Below are positions 1 through 7,292 of a stretch of DNA of 9,892 nucleotides, one piece after another (the stretch's first letter is position 1; every line of letters starts with the position of its first letter). The notes under the pieces were generated by a model, which saw only the letters and a list, made by a program, of their open reading frames with translations, ran no database searches and had not been told where the DNA came from. The stretch is from contig JAEZJL010000059.1 of the NCBI GenBank assembly GCA_023415815.1, positions 1 through 9,892 on the forward strand, read 5' to 3'. Source of the DNA: Bacillota bacterium (lineage in GTDB: Bacteria; Bacillota; Clostridia; Acetivibrionales; DTU013). The position numbers and the translations under genes were made by a program.

Positions 1-1
1 G

Positions 2-784
2 AACGTGACCAACTTTTATTTCATGAAAACGCTTGAGGGCATAAGGGACGGCATACAAAAGGAAAATTACGCAATAACGCTTTTGTTCAACAAGCCCGGG
101 GACACGGCCGACGCGGAATACATAAGATATTACAACTCCAACAGGCTTGACGGCATAATATTTGCTTTTGCCTCGCTCGAGGATGAAATGGCGGACTATC
201 TTACAGCAAACGGCATTCCCTTTGTGAAAGTCGATGCGGTGCACTCAAACAGGGATCTATATGAGGTCTGCTCCGACTATCTCAGCCATATCCCAAAAGT
301 AATAGAGCGGTTCATTTCTGAAGGCGTCTCGAAAATCGGGTTTGCCGGGCCGAGCCCTGCAAGGGTTTCGGACAGCAGGCTGGAAGCGTTCAAACAGGCT
401 ATGCTGCAAAAGGGCATGCAAGTAGACGAAGAGCTCATATCCACCAGCGATTTTGACGAAGAAAAAATGTTTGCTGCGGTCAAAAGGCTTCTCATGTCCG
501 ACAAAAGGCCCGGCGCGCTGCTGGCCGGCTCGCCCAGGTTCGGGCTGATATCGGTGAAATGCGCCTTGAGCCTGGGTATTAAGGTGCCTGACGAATTGAA
601 AATAATCGCATTGGGGACATCAAATTTCGCCAGGCTGACGCATCCTTCGCTATCGGCGGTCGAGCTACCGCTTTACGATATGGGCTTCAAAGCCGCGGAA
701 ACGCTTCTCGAAAGGATGGGCGGCAGGGAAGTGCCAAAATCGGTTGTTCTGCCGTCCGAGCTCGTTTTAAGGGATTCCTGCTGA
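2..784 (+). CDS. LacI/GalR-family transcriptional regulator, C-terminal part (5' truncated by window edge)
   Basis: The frame is open from the first bases to TGA at 782-784, about 260 residues. The GTG at 5 is probably an internal codon. LacI-family proteins are usually about 330-345 aa, so roughly the N-terminal 75 residues, including the helix-turn-helix and hinge helix, lie outside the window. What is visible is the periplasmic-binding-protein-like effector domain. The segment NFYFMKTLEGIRDGI matches the usual start of this domain, followed by the LDGIIFAF strand, the GVSKIGFAGP strand that opens the next subdomain, and the family's late segments ALSLGIKVPDELKIIALG and THPSLSAVELPLYDMG. 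The protein ends with a typical VLPSELVLRDSC tail. It should be a cytoplasmic DNA-binding regulator responding to a small ligand, often a sugar or nucleoside, but the ligand cannot be read from the sequence. The exporter genes begin about 75 bp downstream on the same strand, so they are possible targets. Confidence 0.9.
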   Translation, partial: NVTNFYFMKTLEGIRDGIQKENYAITLLFNKPGDTADAEYIRYYNSNRLDGIIFAFASLEDEMADYLTANGIPFVKVDAVHSNRDLYEVCSDYLSHIPKVIERFISEGVSKIGFAGPSPARVSDSRLEAFKQAMLQKGMQVDEELISTSDFDEEKMFAAVKRLLMSDKRPGALLAGSPRFGLISVKCALSLGIKVPDELKIIALGTSNFARLTHPSLSAVELPLYDMGFKAAETLLERMGGREVPKSVVLPSELVLRDSC

Positions 785-835
785 CAAAAGAACGGCATGC
801 TCCACGCATTGAGCCGGGCTTTTTCAGACATCAAC

Positions 836-847
836 TTATACGTATAA
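836..847. promoter_or_regulatory. Perfect 12-bp palindrome with central CG, candidate LacI-family operator
   Basis: The sequence TTATACGTATAA equals its own reverse complement. LacI/GalR-family operators are typically even-length palindromes with a central CG, and this one lies between a LacI-family gene and the exporter genes. It sits directly against the exporter start and its ribosome binding site, where a bound repressor could block transcription or transcript elongation. I found no convincing -35/-10 pair around it. A 12-bp palindrome can also occur by chance in AT-rich spacer DNA, so the operator role is inference. Confidence 0.35.
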
Positions 848-849
848 AT

Positions 850-855
850 GAGGTG
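850..855 (+). promoter_or_regulatory. Ribosome binding site favouring the ATG at 860 over the ATG at 848
   Basis: GAGGTG lies 4 nt before the ATG at 860. The in-frame ATG at 848 has only AT-rich palindrome sequence in front of it and no purine-rich site. This favours the downstream start, although the spacing is on the short side. Confidence 0.5.
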
Positions 856-859
856 CGGA

Positions 860-2629
860 ATGACCGGAAAAAATATTTTGCTGGATTTTATAAAAGAACA
901 CAACAAAAGCTATATTGCAGGGATCGTCATACTGATAGCGACATCCTTTATAGCGATGACCATACCTAAGCTTCTTGGGATAATCACGGACGGCCTCAAC
1001 AGGAGGGATATGGTTTCTACCGCAGTCCACCGGTATGTCCTGATCATGGCCGCCGTTTCCATTCTGGTGTTCATACTGAAATATATCTGGAGATATTTTC
1101 TTATCGGCAACTGCCGTTCACTGGAATGCTATCTGCGGGACAAATTGTTCAAGCACCTTCAGACCCTTCCGCTGAGCTTTTACAACAACAGCAAGACCGG
1201 CGACATGGTGGCGCACGCCATAAACGACGTGCAGGCCGTCAGGATGACCTTCGGCTTTGGGTCCATACAGATACTAGACGGCGCGGCCGCCTGCATCATT
1301 TCAATATATTTTATGGCAAGGACAATAAACCCCTTGCTGACAGTCATGGCGCTTGCGCCTGTGCCCATAGCCATATTCATAATGGTCAGGGTAGGAAAAA
1401 TGATCAGGTTCAGGTTCAAGAAGGTCCAGGAGGCTTTTGCGGCGATTTCTGAAAAGGTTCAGGAGAACATTTCCGGAATAAGGGTTATCAAGGCCTTCGC
1501 GCAGGAGGAGGAAGAGGTGGAGAACTTCCTTAAATACAGCCGGGACAGGGTAGATACGCAGATGAGGCTTACAAAAGTGTCCGCGCTCCTGGGCCCCTGC
1601 GCTCAGCTTTGCTTCGGCGTCAGCTTTGTGTTTTTTATCGTCTACGGAAGCGGACAGGTGATAAAAGGCTCCATCACTCTCGGTGATTATGTGGCCTTCA
1701 ACACCTACATGATGGCTATAATGGGGCCTGTAATGAATATCAGCCGCATAATAGACATATGGCAGAGGGGCATAGCCTCATACAAGAGGCTAAAGGTTAT
1801 ATTCGACACGCCCGGAGCCGCCGCCGCTATCGGAGACGGACTCAGCTGCATCAAAGGCGGCATTGAAATCAAGAACCTGAGCTTTGCATATCCCGGCGCT
1901 GCCAGAAGGGCGTTGAAAAATATAAATCTCGTACTGGAGCAGGGTAAAACCCTCGGCATATTAGGAAAGACCGGCAGCGGAAAAACGACCCTTATGAACC
2001 TGCTGCTTAAGCTTTATGAGGTAGGCGACGGGAAGATCCTTATCGACGGCAGGGATATAAACGACATACCAGCCGAAGCTCTGAGGGAATGCATCGGATA
2101 TGTCCCGCAGGACAATTTTTTGTTCTCAACGACGATAAGGAATAATATAGAATTTTTCAGGGACATTTATTCGGAGGATGAGGTGGAAGAAGCGGCGAAG
2201 CTTTCAGGGGTATATGATAACATCGTGTCTTTCCCGGACGGCTTTGATACTGTTATTGGGGAAAGGGGGACGACGCTTTCGGGCGGGCAGAAGCAGAGGA
2301 TCTCGATCGCAAGGGCGCTGGTCAAAAACCCTTCGCTGCTTATTCTCGACGACAGCCTGTCCGCGGTCGACACAAAGACCGAGGAGGAGATCATCGCCAA
2401 TATAAGGCACGTACTCAGCGGCCGCACCGGCATTATCATATCACATCGCATTTCAACAGTGAGATATGCGGATGAGATATTATATATGGACAACGGAAGA
2501 ATTTCCGAAAGAGGTACCCATGAGCAGCTGATGGAGATGGGGGGAAGCTATTACAGTCTGTATATATCCCAGAGCAATCGGAGCATGCTTGACGCGGAAC
2601 GGATGATCGGGGAGGGAGCGGCAATATGA
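860..2629 (+). CDS. ABC exporter half-transporter, subunit with degenerate Walker B (YheI/BmrC-like)
   Basis: This is a type IV ABC exporter half-transporter of 589 aa from ATG 860 (593 aa from ATG 848). Residues 1 to about 310 form the transmembrane domain, with several hydrophobic stretches and the coupling segments KTGDMVAHAINDVQAVR and ENISGIRVIKAFAQ. The C-terminal nucleotide-binding domain contains Walker A GKTGSGKTT at 369-377, Q-loop Gln417, a canonical LSGGQ signature at 473-477, Walker B with Asp497 and H-loop His529. The position after the Walker B Asp, normally the catalytic Glu, is Asp498 (LLILDDSLSAVD). This change marks the degenerate-site subunit of heterodimeric exporters such as YheI (BmrC) or TM287. 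The next gene overlaps it by ATGA and has the complementary pattern, so the two should form one membrane complex. Family knowledge points to drug, lipid or peptide export; the substrate is unknown. The upstream LacI-type gene and palindrome suggest ligand-controlled expression. Confidence 0.9.
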   Translation: MTGKNILLDFIKEHNKSYIAGIVILIATSFIAMTIPKLLGIITDGLNRRDMVSTAVHRYVLIMAAVSILVFILKYIWRYFLIGNCRSLECYLRDKLFKHLQTLPLSFYNNSKTGDMVAHAINDVQAVRMTFGFGSIQILDGAAACIISIYFMARTINPLLTVMALAPVPIAIFIMVRVGKMIRFRFKKVQEAFAAISEKVQENISGIRVIKAFAQEEEEVENFLKYSRDRVDTQMRLTKVSALLGPCAQLCFGVSFVFFIVYGSGQVIKGSITLGDYVAFNTYMMAIMGPVMNISRIIDIWQRGIASYKRLKVIFDTPGAAAAIGDGLSCIKGGIEIKNLSFAYPGAARRALKNINLVLEQGKTLGILGKTGSGKTTLMNLLLKLYEVGDGKILIDGRDINDIPAEALRECIGYVPQDNFLFSTTIRNNIEFFRDIYSEDEVEEAAKLSGVYDNIVSFPDGFDTVIGERGTTLSGGQKQRISIARALVKNPSLLILDDSLSAVDTKTEEEIIANIRHVLSGRTGIIISHRISTVRYADEILYMDNGRISERGTHEQLMEMGGSYYSLYISQSNRSMLDAERMIGEGAAI

Positions 2630-4428
2630 GCGTAAATAGTATGGCAGAGACTGTTACCCGGGATGAATTCACGATACAAAAAAAGAAATTCCAGTTCATC
2701 AGGCTGATGTCCTATTTCAGGCCCTTCGGTGTTATGCTTGCCGTAAGCGTGGCCCTGGCGCTGCTTGTAAACGCTGCGGCCCTGGTAAAGCCTTATATAA
2801 TTAAATACATAATAGACGGCTATATTGTGAAGGGCAATTATGAGTTCAAGGGCATTTTGCTAATGGGCCTGATGTATTTGGCCGCCGTGCTCTCAGGTTC
2901 GGCGTTCGGCTATCTTCAGACATACATACTCACAAATGTGGGACAAAAAATAATGTACAACATCAGAAACCAGATTTTCAAGCATGTACAGGGGATGTCG
3001 GCGGTATTCTTTGATAAGAATTCGACGGGAAGGATACTGACCAGGGTTACAAATGATGTGGAAGCGTTGAACGACCTTTATTCCGGCGTTATGGTCGATA
3101 TATTCAGAAGCTTTATACTAATCGTAGGTATTATTTCGGTAATGGCGGCCCTTGATACGGAGCTTGCACTCGTGAGCATAAGCTGCATACCTGTCATTAC
3201 CGGAGTGATGATATTGTACAAGATGGCTGCGAGAAAGAATTTCATACGCATGAAAGGCATGATTGCCAAAATCAACGGCTTTCTGGCTGAAAACATTTCA
3301 GGCATGAAGCTGGTCCAGATTTTTCACAGGGAAAAGGAAAAATACGACGAGCTCAAGGAGCTTGACGGAGAGTATTTCAAATGCAGCCTGAGAGAAGTCA
3401 TATTAAACAGCTTCAGCAGACCGGTAGTGGATATAATCAACAATCTGACGATAGCGGCGGTCATTGTTTTCAGCATGACGAGGATAATTGACGGAAGGCT
3501 TGAGATCGGCGTGCTGTTTGCATTCATTACCTATATAAAACAGTTTTTCGAGCCTATCAGCGACCTCTCCGAAAAATATACCACCATTCAGTCCGCTATT
3601 ATATCGTCCGAAAGGGTTTTTGAAATACTTGATACCGTGGACGTCCAGGAGGACATGGACAGTGGGCTTCCGGCGGCAGATATAAAAGGGGAAATAGAAT
3701 TCAGGAACGTCTGGTTCGCATACAACGGAGAGGATTGGGTGCTGAAGGACGTCAGCTTCAGGATTACACCGGGCGAAACAGCAGCGTTCGTAGGCGCCAC
3801 AGGCTCGGGAAAATCAACGGTAATCAGCCTGATGGCCCGGTTCTACGACATACAGAAGGGTCAGATACTTATAGACGGGACGGATATCAGGCAATATCGC
3901 CTGAAAGACCTGCGCAGGCGCATCGCGGTTGTACTGCAGGATGTATTCCTCTTTTCCGGAGATATCAAGTCCAATATCAGGCTCAATAACTGGAGCATTT
4001 CAGATGATGATATAAAATTCGCCTCCCAATTTGTCAAAGCCGACAGATTTATCGAGTCCCTTCCCGGAAAGTATGACGAGGAGGTAAAGGAGAGGGGCTG
4101 CACGTTCTCAGCGGGGCAGAAGCAGCTGATATCCTTTGCAAGGGCCGTAGCGTACAAACCCTCCATACTCGTCCTGGACGAGGCCACCGCCAACATCGAC
4201 ACAGAGACGGAAACGGCGATACAGCAGGCCATGGCCGGCATTTCCAGGGGCAGGACCTCGATAATCATAGCGCACAGGCTTTCTACGATCATCAATGCGG
4301 ACAAAATCATTGTCATCCATAAAGGCAGGCTGAGGGAAATGGGAAAGCATGAGGAGCTGATGCAGCTCAACGGCATATACAGCCGCCTTTACAGGATACA
4401 GGCCGAAAGGGCCGGCGCCCCGGTGTAG
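2626..4428 (+). CDS. ABC exporter half-transporter, subunit with catalytic Glu and altered signature (YheH/BmrD-like)
   Basis: This is the partner half-transporter of 600 aa. Its ATG overlaps the previous stop (ATGA at 2626-2629) and has GGAGGG at 2611-2616, so the pair is probably translationally coupled. An ATG at 2641 is a weaker alternative start. The N-terminal 330 or so residues form the transmembrane domain, with TGRILTRVTNDVEAL and ENISGMKLVQIFHRE as coupling segments. The nucleotide-binding domain has Walker A GATGSGKST at 390-398, Q-loop Gln438, Walker B Asp518 with catalytic Glu519 (ILVLDEATANID) and H-loop His550. The signature is FSAGQ at 494-498 instead of LSGGQ. In the head-to-tail dimer, this subunit's intact Walker A/B pairs with the first subunit's intact LSGGQ to make the hydrolytic site. 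Its altered signature faces the first subunit's Asp498, making the second site degenerate. This matches the YheH/BmrD and TM288 class. The substrate is not known. Confidence 0.92.
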   Translation: MSVNSMAETVTRDEFTIQKKKFQFIRLMSYFRPFGVMLAVSVALALLVNAAALVKPYIIKYIIDGYIVKGNYEFKGILLMGLMYLAAVLSGSAFGYLQTYILTNVGQKIMYNIRNQIFKHVQGMSAVFFDKNSTGRILTRVTNDVEALNDLYSGVMVDIFRSFILIVGIISVMAALDTELALVSISCIPVITGVMILYKMAARKNFIRMKGMIAKINGFLAENISGMKLVQIFHREKEKYDELKELDGEYFKCSLREVILNSFSRPVVDIINNLTIAAVIVFSMTRIIDGRLEIGVLFAFITYIKQFFEPISDLSEKYTTIQSAIISSERVFEILDTVDVQEDMDSGLPAADIKGEIEFRNVWFAYNGEDWVLKDVSFRITPGETAAFVGATGSGKSTVISLMARFYDIQKGQILIDGTDIRQYRLKDLRRRIAVVLQDVFLFSGDIKSNIRLNNWSISDDDIKFASQFVKADRFIESLPGKYDEEVKERGCTFSAGQKQLISFARAVAYKPSILVLDEATANIDTETETAIQQAMAGISRGRTSIIIAHRLSTIINADKIIVIHKGRLREMGKHEELMQLNGIYSRLYRIQAERAGAPV

Positions 4429-4490
4429 AGGTCTACCACCATCGCCAGCGAAACAATAATTCTTCATAACACTTGAACAGCCCCGTATCC

Positions 4491-4522
4491 TTGCACACCC
4501 TGCCGGGCCTCAGTCATATAAT
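4491..4522 (+). promoter_or_regulatory. Possible promoter of the decarboxylase gene
   Basis: A perfect TATAAT hexamer lies at 4517-4522. The best -35-like hexamer is TTGCAC at 4491-4496, but the 20-bp spacer is longer than the usual 16-18, and there is no TGn extension before the -10. Transcription starting near 4529 would give a leader of about 30 nt carrying the strong ribosome binding site of the GTG start at 4560. The -10 is good and the -35 assignment is weak. Confidence 0.3.
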
Positions 4523-4543
4523 ACACGGTATGCTGATCTTTTC

Positions 4544-4550
4544 AGGGAGG
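4544..4550 (+). promoter_or_regulatory. Strong ribosome binding site that sets the decarboxylase start at GTG 4560
   Basis: AGGGAGG is followed by a 9-nt spacer and then GTG at 4560. The earlier in-frame candidates, TTG 4473 and ATG 4530, have no comparable site. Residues encoded before 4560 also do not resemble the family's N-terminus. Confidence 0.7.
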
Positions 4551-4559
4551 CTTTTGGCG

Positions 4560-6011
4560 GTGAGAATCAATCAGAACAGGATGCCGCTTTTTGATGCTGT
4601 CAAAAAGTACGCCGAGGACGGAGTCGTGCCCTTTCATGTACCGGGACACAAGCAGGGCAAGGGACTGCAGGAGATGGTGGAGTACCTGGGGCGGAACACT
4701 CTGCACATGGACGTGAACGGGATGGACGACCTTGACTTTGCCAATAATCCGACCGGGGTCATCCTTGAGGCGCAGAGGCTCATGGCCTGCGCCTTCGGCG
4801 CGGAGAACGCGTTCTTTCTGGTGAACGGCACGACATCCGGAGTCCAGACGATGATCTTTGCCGCGTGCGAGCCGGGAAGCAAGCTGATACTGCCCCGGAA
4901 CGCCCACAAATCAACCATTGGGGGTATAATTCTGAGCGGGGCCATACCCGTCTATATACAGCCCGAGATAAACGCCGAGCTCGGTATCGCGATGGGAGTG
5001 ACCGTAGAGAATATCAAAAGGGCTATAAAGCAAAATCCTCATGCAAAAGCGGTTTTCGTCATAAATCCCACCTATTACGGCATGACCTCCGACCTGAAGT
5101 CAATCGTCAGGATAGCGCACACGCATGACATGGCGGTCCTGGCGGATGAAGCCCACGGAGCTCACATGTCCTTCCACGACGATTTCCCGCTGACCGCTAT
5201 GGAGGTGGGCGCCGACATGAGCGCCGCCAGCATACACAAGACCGCGGGCTCGCTCACCCAGAGCTCCGTACTGCTCTCGAGAGGCAATCTTATCGGCCTG
5301 GACAGGGTAAAGCATTCGCTGGACCTCACCTTTACCTCCAGCGCTTCATACCTTTTGATGTGCTCGCTCGATATTGCCAGGAAGCAGCTTGCCGTAAACG
5401 GTTCGGAGCTGCTTGAGGAAACGCTGCGGCTCGCCAGATGGGCAAGGTCGGAAATAAACGGGATAGAGGGCCTTTACGCCTTCGGGCGCGAACTGGCGGG
5501 CAGCCCGGGCTGCGCGGATTTCGACGAAACCAAGCTCGGCGTCAATGTCGTGAGGCTCGGCTATACGGGCTATCAGGTCGAGTCCATGCTTAGAAAGAAT
5601 TACAATATACAGGTTGAGATGTCCGACCTGTACAATATACTGGCGGTCGTTACCATAGGAGACCGGCAGGAGGACCTTGAAGTGCTTGTGAACGCGCTGC
5701 GGGACCTGGCCTCCGGCAGTGAGGTCAGAGAATACAGGAAAGCGGCTGTACTGCCTCAGAATCCGGAGATGATCGTCACTCCGCGGGACGCCTTTTACAA
5801 CCCCAAGAAGTCGGTCAGGCTTGAGGCCGCGGCCGGCGAGATAGCCGGCGAGATGGTGATGGCCTATCCGCCTGGCATTCCGGTTGTGTGCCTCGGAGAG
5901 AGGATCACAGGCGATATGGTGGATTACATAAAAATACTGAAGGAGGAGAAGTGCCAGCTGCAGGGCACTTCGGACTCCAGCGTGGAATTTATTAAGGTGC
6001 TCGGCTCCTGA
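4560..6011 (+). CDS. PLP-dependent Orn/Lys/Arg decarboxylase, short SpeA/YaaO-type
   Basis: This is a fold-type I PLP enzyme of 483 aa from GTG 4560, close to the length of the wingless Gram-positive decarboxylases such as B. subtilis SpeA. The N-terminus NRMPLFDAVKKYAEDG, followed by VPFHVPGHKQGKG, is diagnostic of this family. Further marks are FLVNGTTSGVQTM, which forms the phosphate-binding region at about 87-98; DEAHGAH with Asp196 and His199, which contact the cofactor; and SIHKTAGSLTQSS with Schiff-base Lys227. The C-terminal small domain, about 390-483, contains the typical AYPPGIPVVCLGE segment. The enzyme should release CO2 from arginine, lysine or ornithine to give agmatine, cadaverine or putrescine in the cytoplasm; sequence alone does not settle the substrate. 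It follows the exporter pair by 131 bp and may have its own promoter, so a shared role with the exporter is uncertain. Base composition is visibly more GC-rich than in the gene at 6344. Confidence 0.92.
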   Translation: MRINQNRMPLFDAVKKYAEDGVVPFHVPGHKQGKGLQEMVEYLGRNTLHMDVNGMDDLDFANNPTGVILEAQRLMACAFGAENAFFLVNGTTSGVQTMIFAACEPGSKLILPRNAHKSTIGGIILSGAIPVYIQPEINAELGIAMGVTVENIKRAIKQNPHAKAVFVINPTYYGMTSDLKSIVRIAHTHDMAVLADEAHGAHMSFHDDFPLTAMEVGADMSAASIHKTAGSLTQSSVLLSRGNLIGLDRVKHSLDLTFTSSASYLLMCSLDIARKQLAVNGSELLEETLRLARWARSEINGIEGLYAFGRELAGSPGCADFDETKLGVNVVRLGYTGYQVESMLRKNYNIQVEMSDLYNILAVVTIGDRQEDLEVLVNALRDLASGSEVREYRKAAVLPQNPEMIVTPRDAFYNPKKSVRLEAAAGEIAGEMVMAYPPGIPVVCLGERITGDMVDYIKILKEEKCQLQGTSDSSVEFIKVLGS

Positions 6012-6021
6012 ACAGACGATA

Positions 6022-6068
6022 CGCCTGCGGACAGGCGGTTTGCCGGCCTCAAGGCCATAATCGGCGGC
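6022..6068 (+). terminator. Two small GC-rich hairpins after the decarboxylase, possible terminator
   Basis: CGCCTG (6022-6027) and CAGGCG (6032-6037) form a perfect 6-bp stem with a 4-nt loop, followed by only three T. GGCCT (6045-6049) and AGGCC (6052-6056) form a second stem, flanked by GCCG (6042-6045) and CGGC (6062-6065), which could extend or compete with it. The position 11 nt after the stop fits termination. Neither hairpin has a long T run, so termination may be partial or Rho-assisted. Confidence 0.35.
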
Positions 6069-6343
6069 TTTCATAGGTCTGAGCTGTTTGCTTTAATATT
6101 CGGCGCTTATCCGCAAAGCATATAGAATTCCGCCCTACAGATTTCCTAAATATGGACAAACCTCAATAAATCTAAAAGACGTCAACAAAAGGCAGCTTTA
6201 GACTTTTTTCAATTTTTTTCATTTCATTGGTATCAGAGTATAGCTATTAAAACGTGAATATATTATAATATTTATTAACAAATAATGAGAATTTAATAAT
6301 ATTTTGAAACATAAAATAATAATTAATAATAAAGGAAATATAT
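6069..6343. other. Gene-free, strongly AT-rich intergenic region with likely control sequences
   Basis: I see no coding region here. From about 6130 the sequence becomes AT-rich, and 6240-6343 is almost entirely A and T. It contains a weak stem, TCTAAAAG (6171-6178) with CTTTAGA (6196-6202), leading into T runs at 6203-6208 and 6213-6219. This could be a weak terminator or an UP-like T-rich stretch. A TATAAT lies at 6264-6269. The segment separates the GC-richer decarboxylase from the more AT-rich kinase gene and is the natural site for the promoter of the downstream operon. Confidence 0.6.
6260..6271 (+). promoter_or_regulatory. TATAAT -10 candidate inside an AT-only 12-bp palindrome
   Basis: ATATTATAATAT is a perfect palindrome that contains TATAAT at 6264-6269. 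No recognisable -35 hexamer lies 16-18 bp upstream; the nearest TTGxxx, TTGGTA at 6227-6232, is 31 bp before the -10. If used, the 5' leader would be about 70 nt. AT-only palindromes arise easily by chance in such DNA, so the call is weak. Confidence 0.3.
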
Positions 6344-7279
6344 ATGAGAACTGTATTATTATTAAATAACTCGGCAAATAACGGTGCGGCATATAGCAAA
6401 TGGAAATCAATCGAAAATGCCGTCACTGACCGGCTGCCGCCCGGCGCCCTAATACTGGAGACAGGCAGTCCGTATGATCATTTCGCTGAAAAAGTAAACG
6501 GCTTGATGCAGGATGGCTATAGCTGCTTCATTTCCGGAGGGGGCGACGGAAGTCTGAACCACTTGCTGAATGCCATACTCAGCATGAAAAACGAATGCGC
6601 CCCAGATATGTATATAGGCGCGATCGGACTAGGGTCAAGCAATGATTTCCTTAAGAGAAAAAATACGCGCTTCAACGGTATACCGGCCAGAATAAACACC
6701 GGCGGCTTTTGCCCGGCAGACGTCGGAAGGGTTACTTTTACAACCGCCGGGAATGTCAGGCTCACAAGATACTTCATTGCCAATGCAAGCGTCGGCGTGG
6801 TCTCGGATGCCAATTATGCATTCAATCAAGGCGATTTTTTTATCGACAGATTTAAATCGCGGGCCGTTAATCTGGCAATCCTTTACACTGCGCTCAAGAC
6901 CGTATTGAGATACAAAAATAAAGATGTCGAGATCGAATATTCGAATTGTAGGAAAAGGATATCTCTGACCAATTTGAGTATTATTAAAACTCCCCATGTT
7001 TCGGGAAGCTTCCAATATGATCAGCAAATCCTTGAGAACGACGGATATCTTGGCCTGAACTACTGCTTTGATATGAACAAGGCGGAGCTCCTGGGGTTTT
7101 TGAGCGATCTTGGGAATAAAAGATTTTCAGGCAAAAAGAAAAGAATATCGGAGTTCGTTAGCGACGTTAAAGTATACTCCGAAGATTACCTGAACCTTGA
7201 ATTGGACGGAGAAGTCTACCAGACCGGGGACATATCATTTTCCATCCTGCCGAGTGCAATCAATCTGCTTGGAAGTTGA
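6344..7279 (+). CDS. Diacylglycerol kinase-like lipid kinase (DAGK catalytic domain, YegS/LCB5 family)
   Basis: This protein is 311 aa, near the usual 290-310 for bacterial DAGK-like kinases. The start is clear: ATG 6344 has AAAGGAAA 5-12 nt upstream. The N-terminal alpha/beta domain opens with VLLLNNSANNG, equivalent to the family's NPxSG strand. The nucleotide-binding motif is SGGGDGS at 64-70, equivalent to GGDGT. GAIGLGSSNDF at 92-102 corresponds to the family's GTGNDFAR segment, with Ser98-Ser99 in place of Thr-Gly. The C-terminal beta-sandwich ends in DYLNLELDGEVY, the usual substrate-side LDGE element. The family phosphorylates lipid hydroxyls (diacylglycerol, sphingosine, ceramide, undecaprenol) with ATP at the inner membrane face. 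It is the first gene of a tight operon, 13 bp before the UbiA-type gene, so a lipid-like intermediate is plausible. The exact acceptor is unknown. The coding sequence is more AT-rich than the genes to the left. Confidence 0.88.
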   Translation: MRTVLLLNNSANNGAAYSKWKSIENAVTDRLPPGALILETGSPYDHFAEKVNGLMQDGYSCFISGGGDGSLNHLLNAILSMKNECAPDMYIGAIGLGSSNDFLKRKNTRFNGIPARINTGGFCPADVGRVTFTTAGNVRLTRYFIANASVGVVSDANYAFNQGDFFIDRFKSRAVNLAILYTALKTVLRYKNKDVEIEYSNCRKRISLTNLSIIKTPHVSGSFQYDQQILENDGYLGLNYCFDMNKAELLGFLSDLGNKRFSGKKKRISEFVSDVKVYSEDYLNLELDGEVYQTGDISFSILPSAINLLGS

Positions 7280-7282
7280 GAT

Positions 7283-7288
7283 GGAGGG
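7283..7288 (+). promoter_or_regulatory. Ribosome binding site selecting ATG 7293
   Basis: GGAGGG ends 4 nt before ATG 7293. It overlaps another in-frame ATG at 7281, which has no purine-rich site of its own. Starting at 7293 also avoids overlap with the kinase gene. Confidence 0.65.
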
Positions 7289-7292
7289 ATAT

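Noticed and set aside
811..825. GAGCCGGGCTTTTTC after the regulator gene as an intrinsic terminator
   Set aside because: AGCC and GGCT are separated by one base, so no stable hairpin can form despite the T run.
4422..4440. Hairpin GGTGTAGA / TCTACCACC around the stop codon of the second exporter gene
   Set aside because: The central loop would be only 2 nt, the outer stem needs a bulged C, and no T run follows. It is not credible as an intrinsic terminator.
5603..5641. Repeated decamer TACAATATAC within the decarboxylase gene
   Set aside because: Both copies encode Tyr-Asn-Ile in a conserved protein region (NYNIQ and LYNIL). There is no periodic array, so this is coding coincidence.
5346..6074. 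Long antisense open frame (242 codons) opposite the decarboxylase
   Set aside because: It mirrors a strongly conserved + strand gene in GC-rich DNA and shows no recognisable domain. The - strand frame at 3861-4376 opposite the second exporter gene was rejected for the same reason.
6280..6335. Short AT-rich repeats (AATAAT, ATTAAT units) before the kinase gene
   Set aside because: They are low-complexity A/T sequence without constant unit length or spacing. There is no sign of a CRISPR, iteron or insertion-sequence end.
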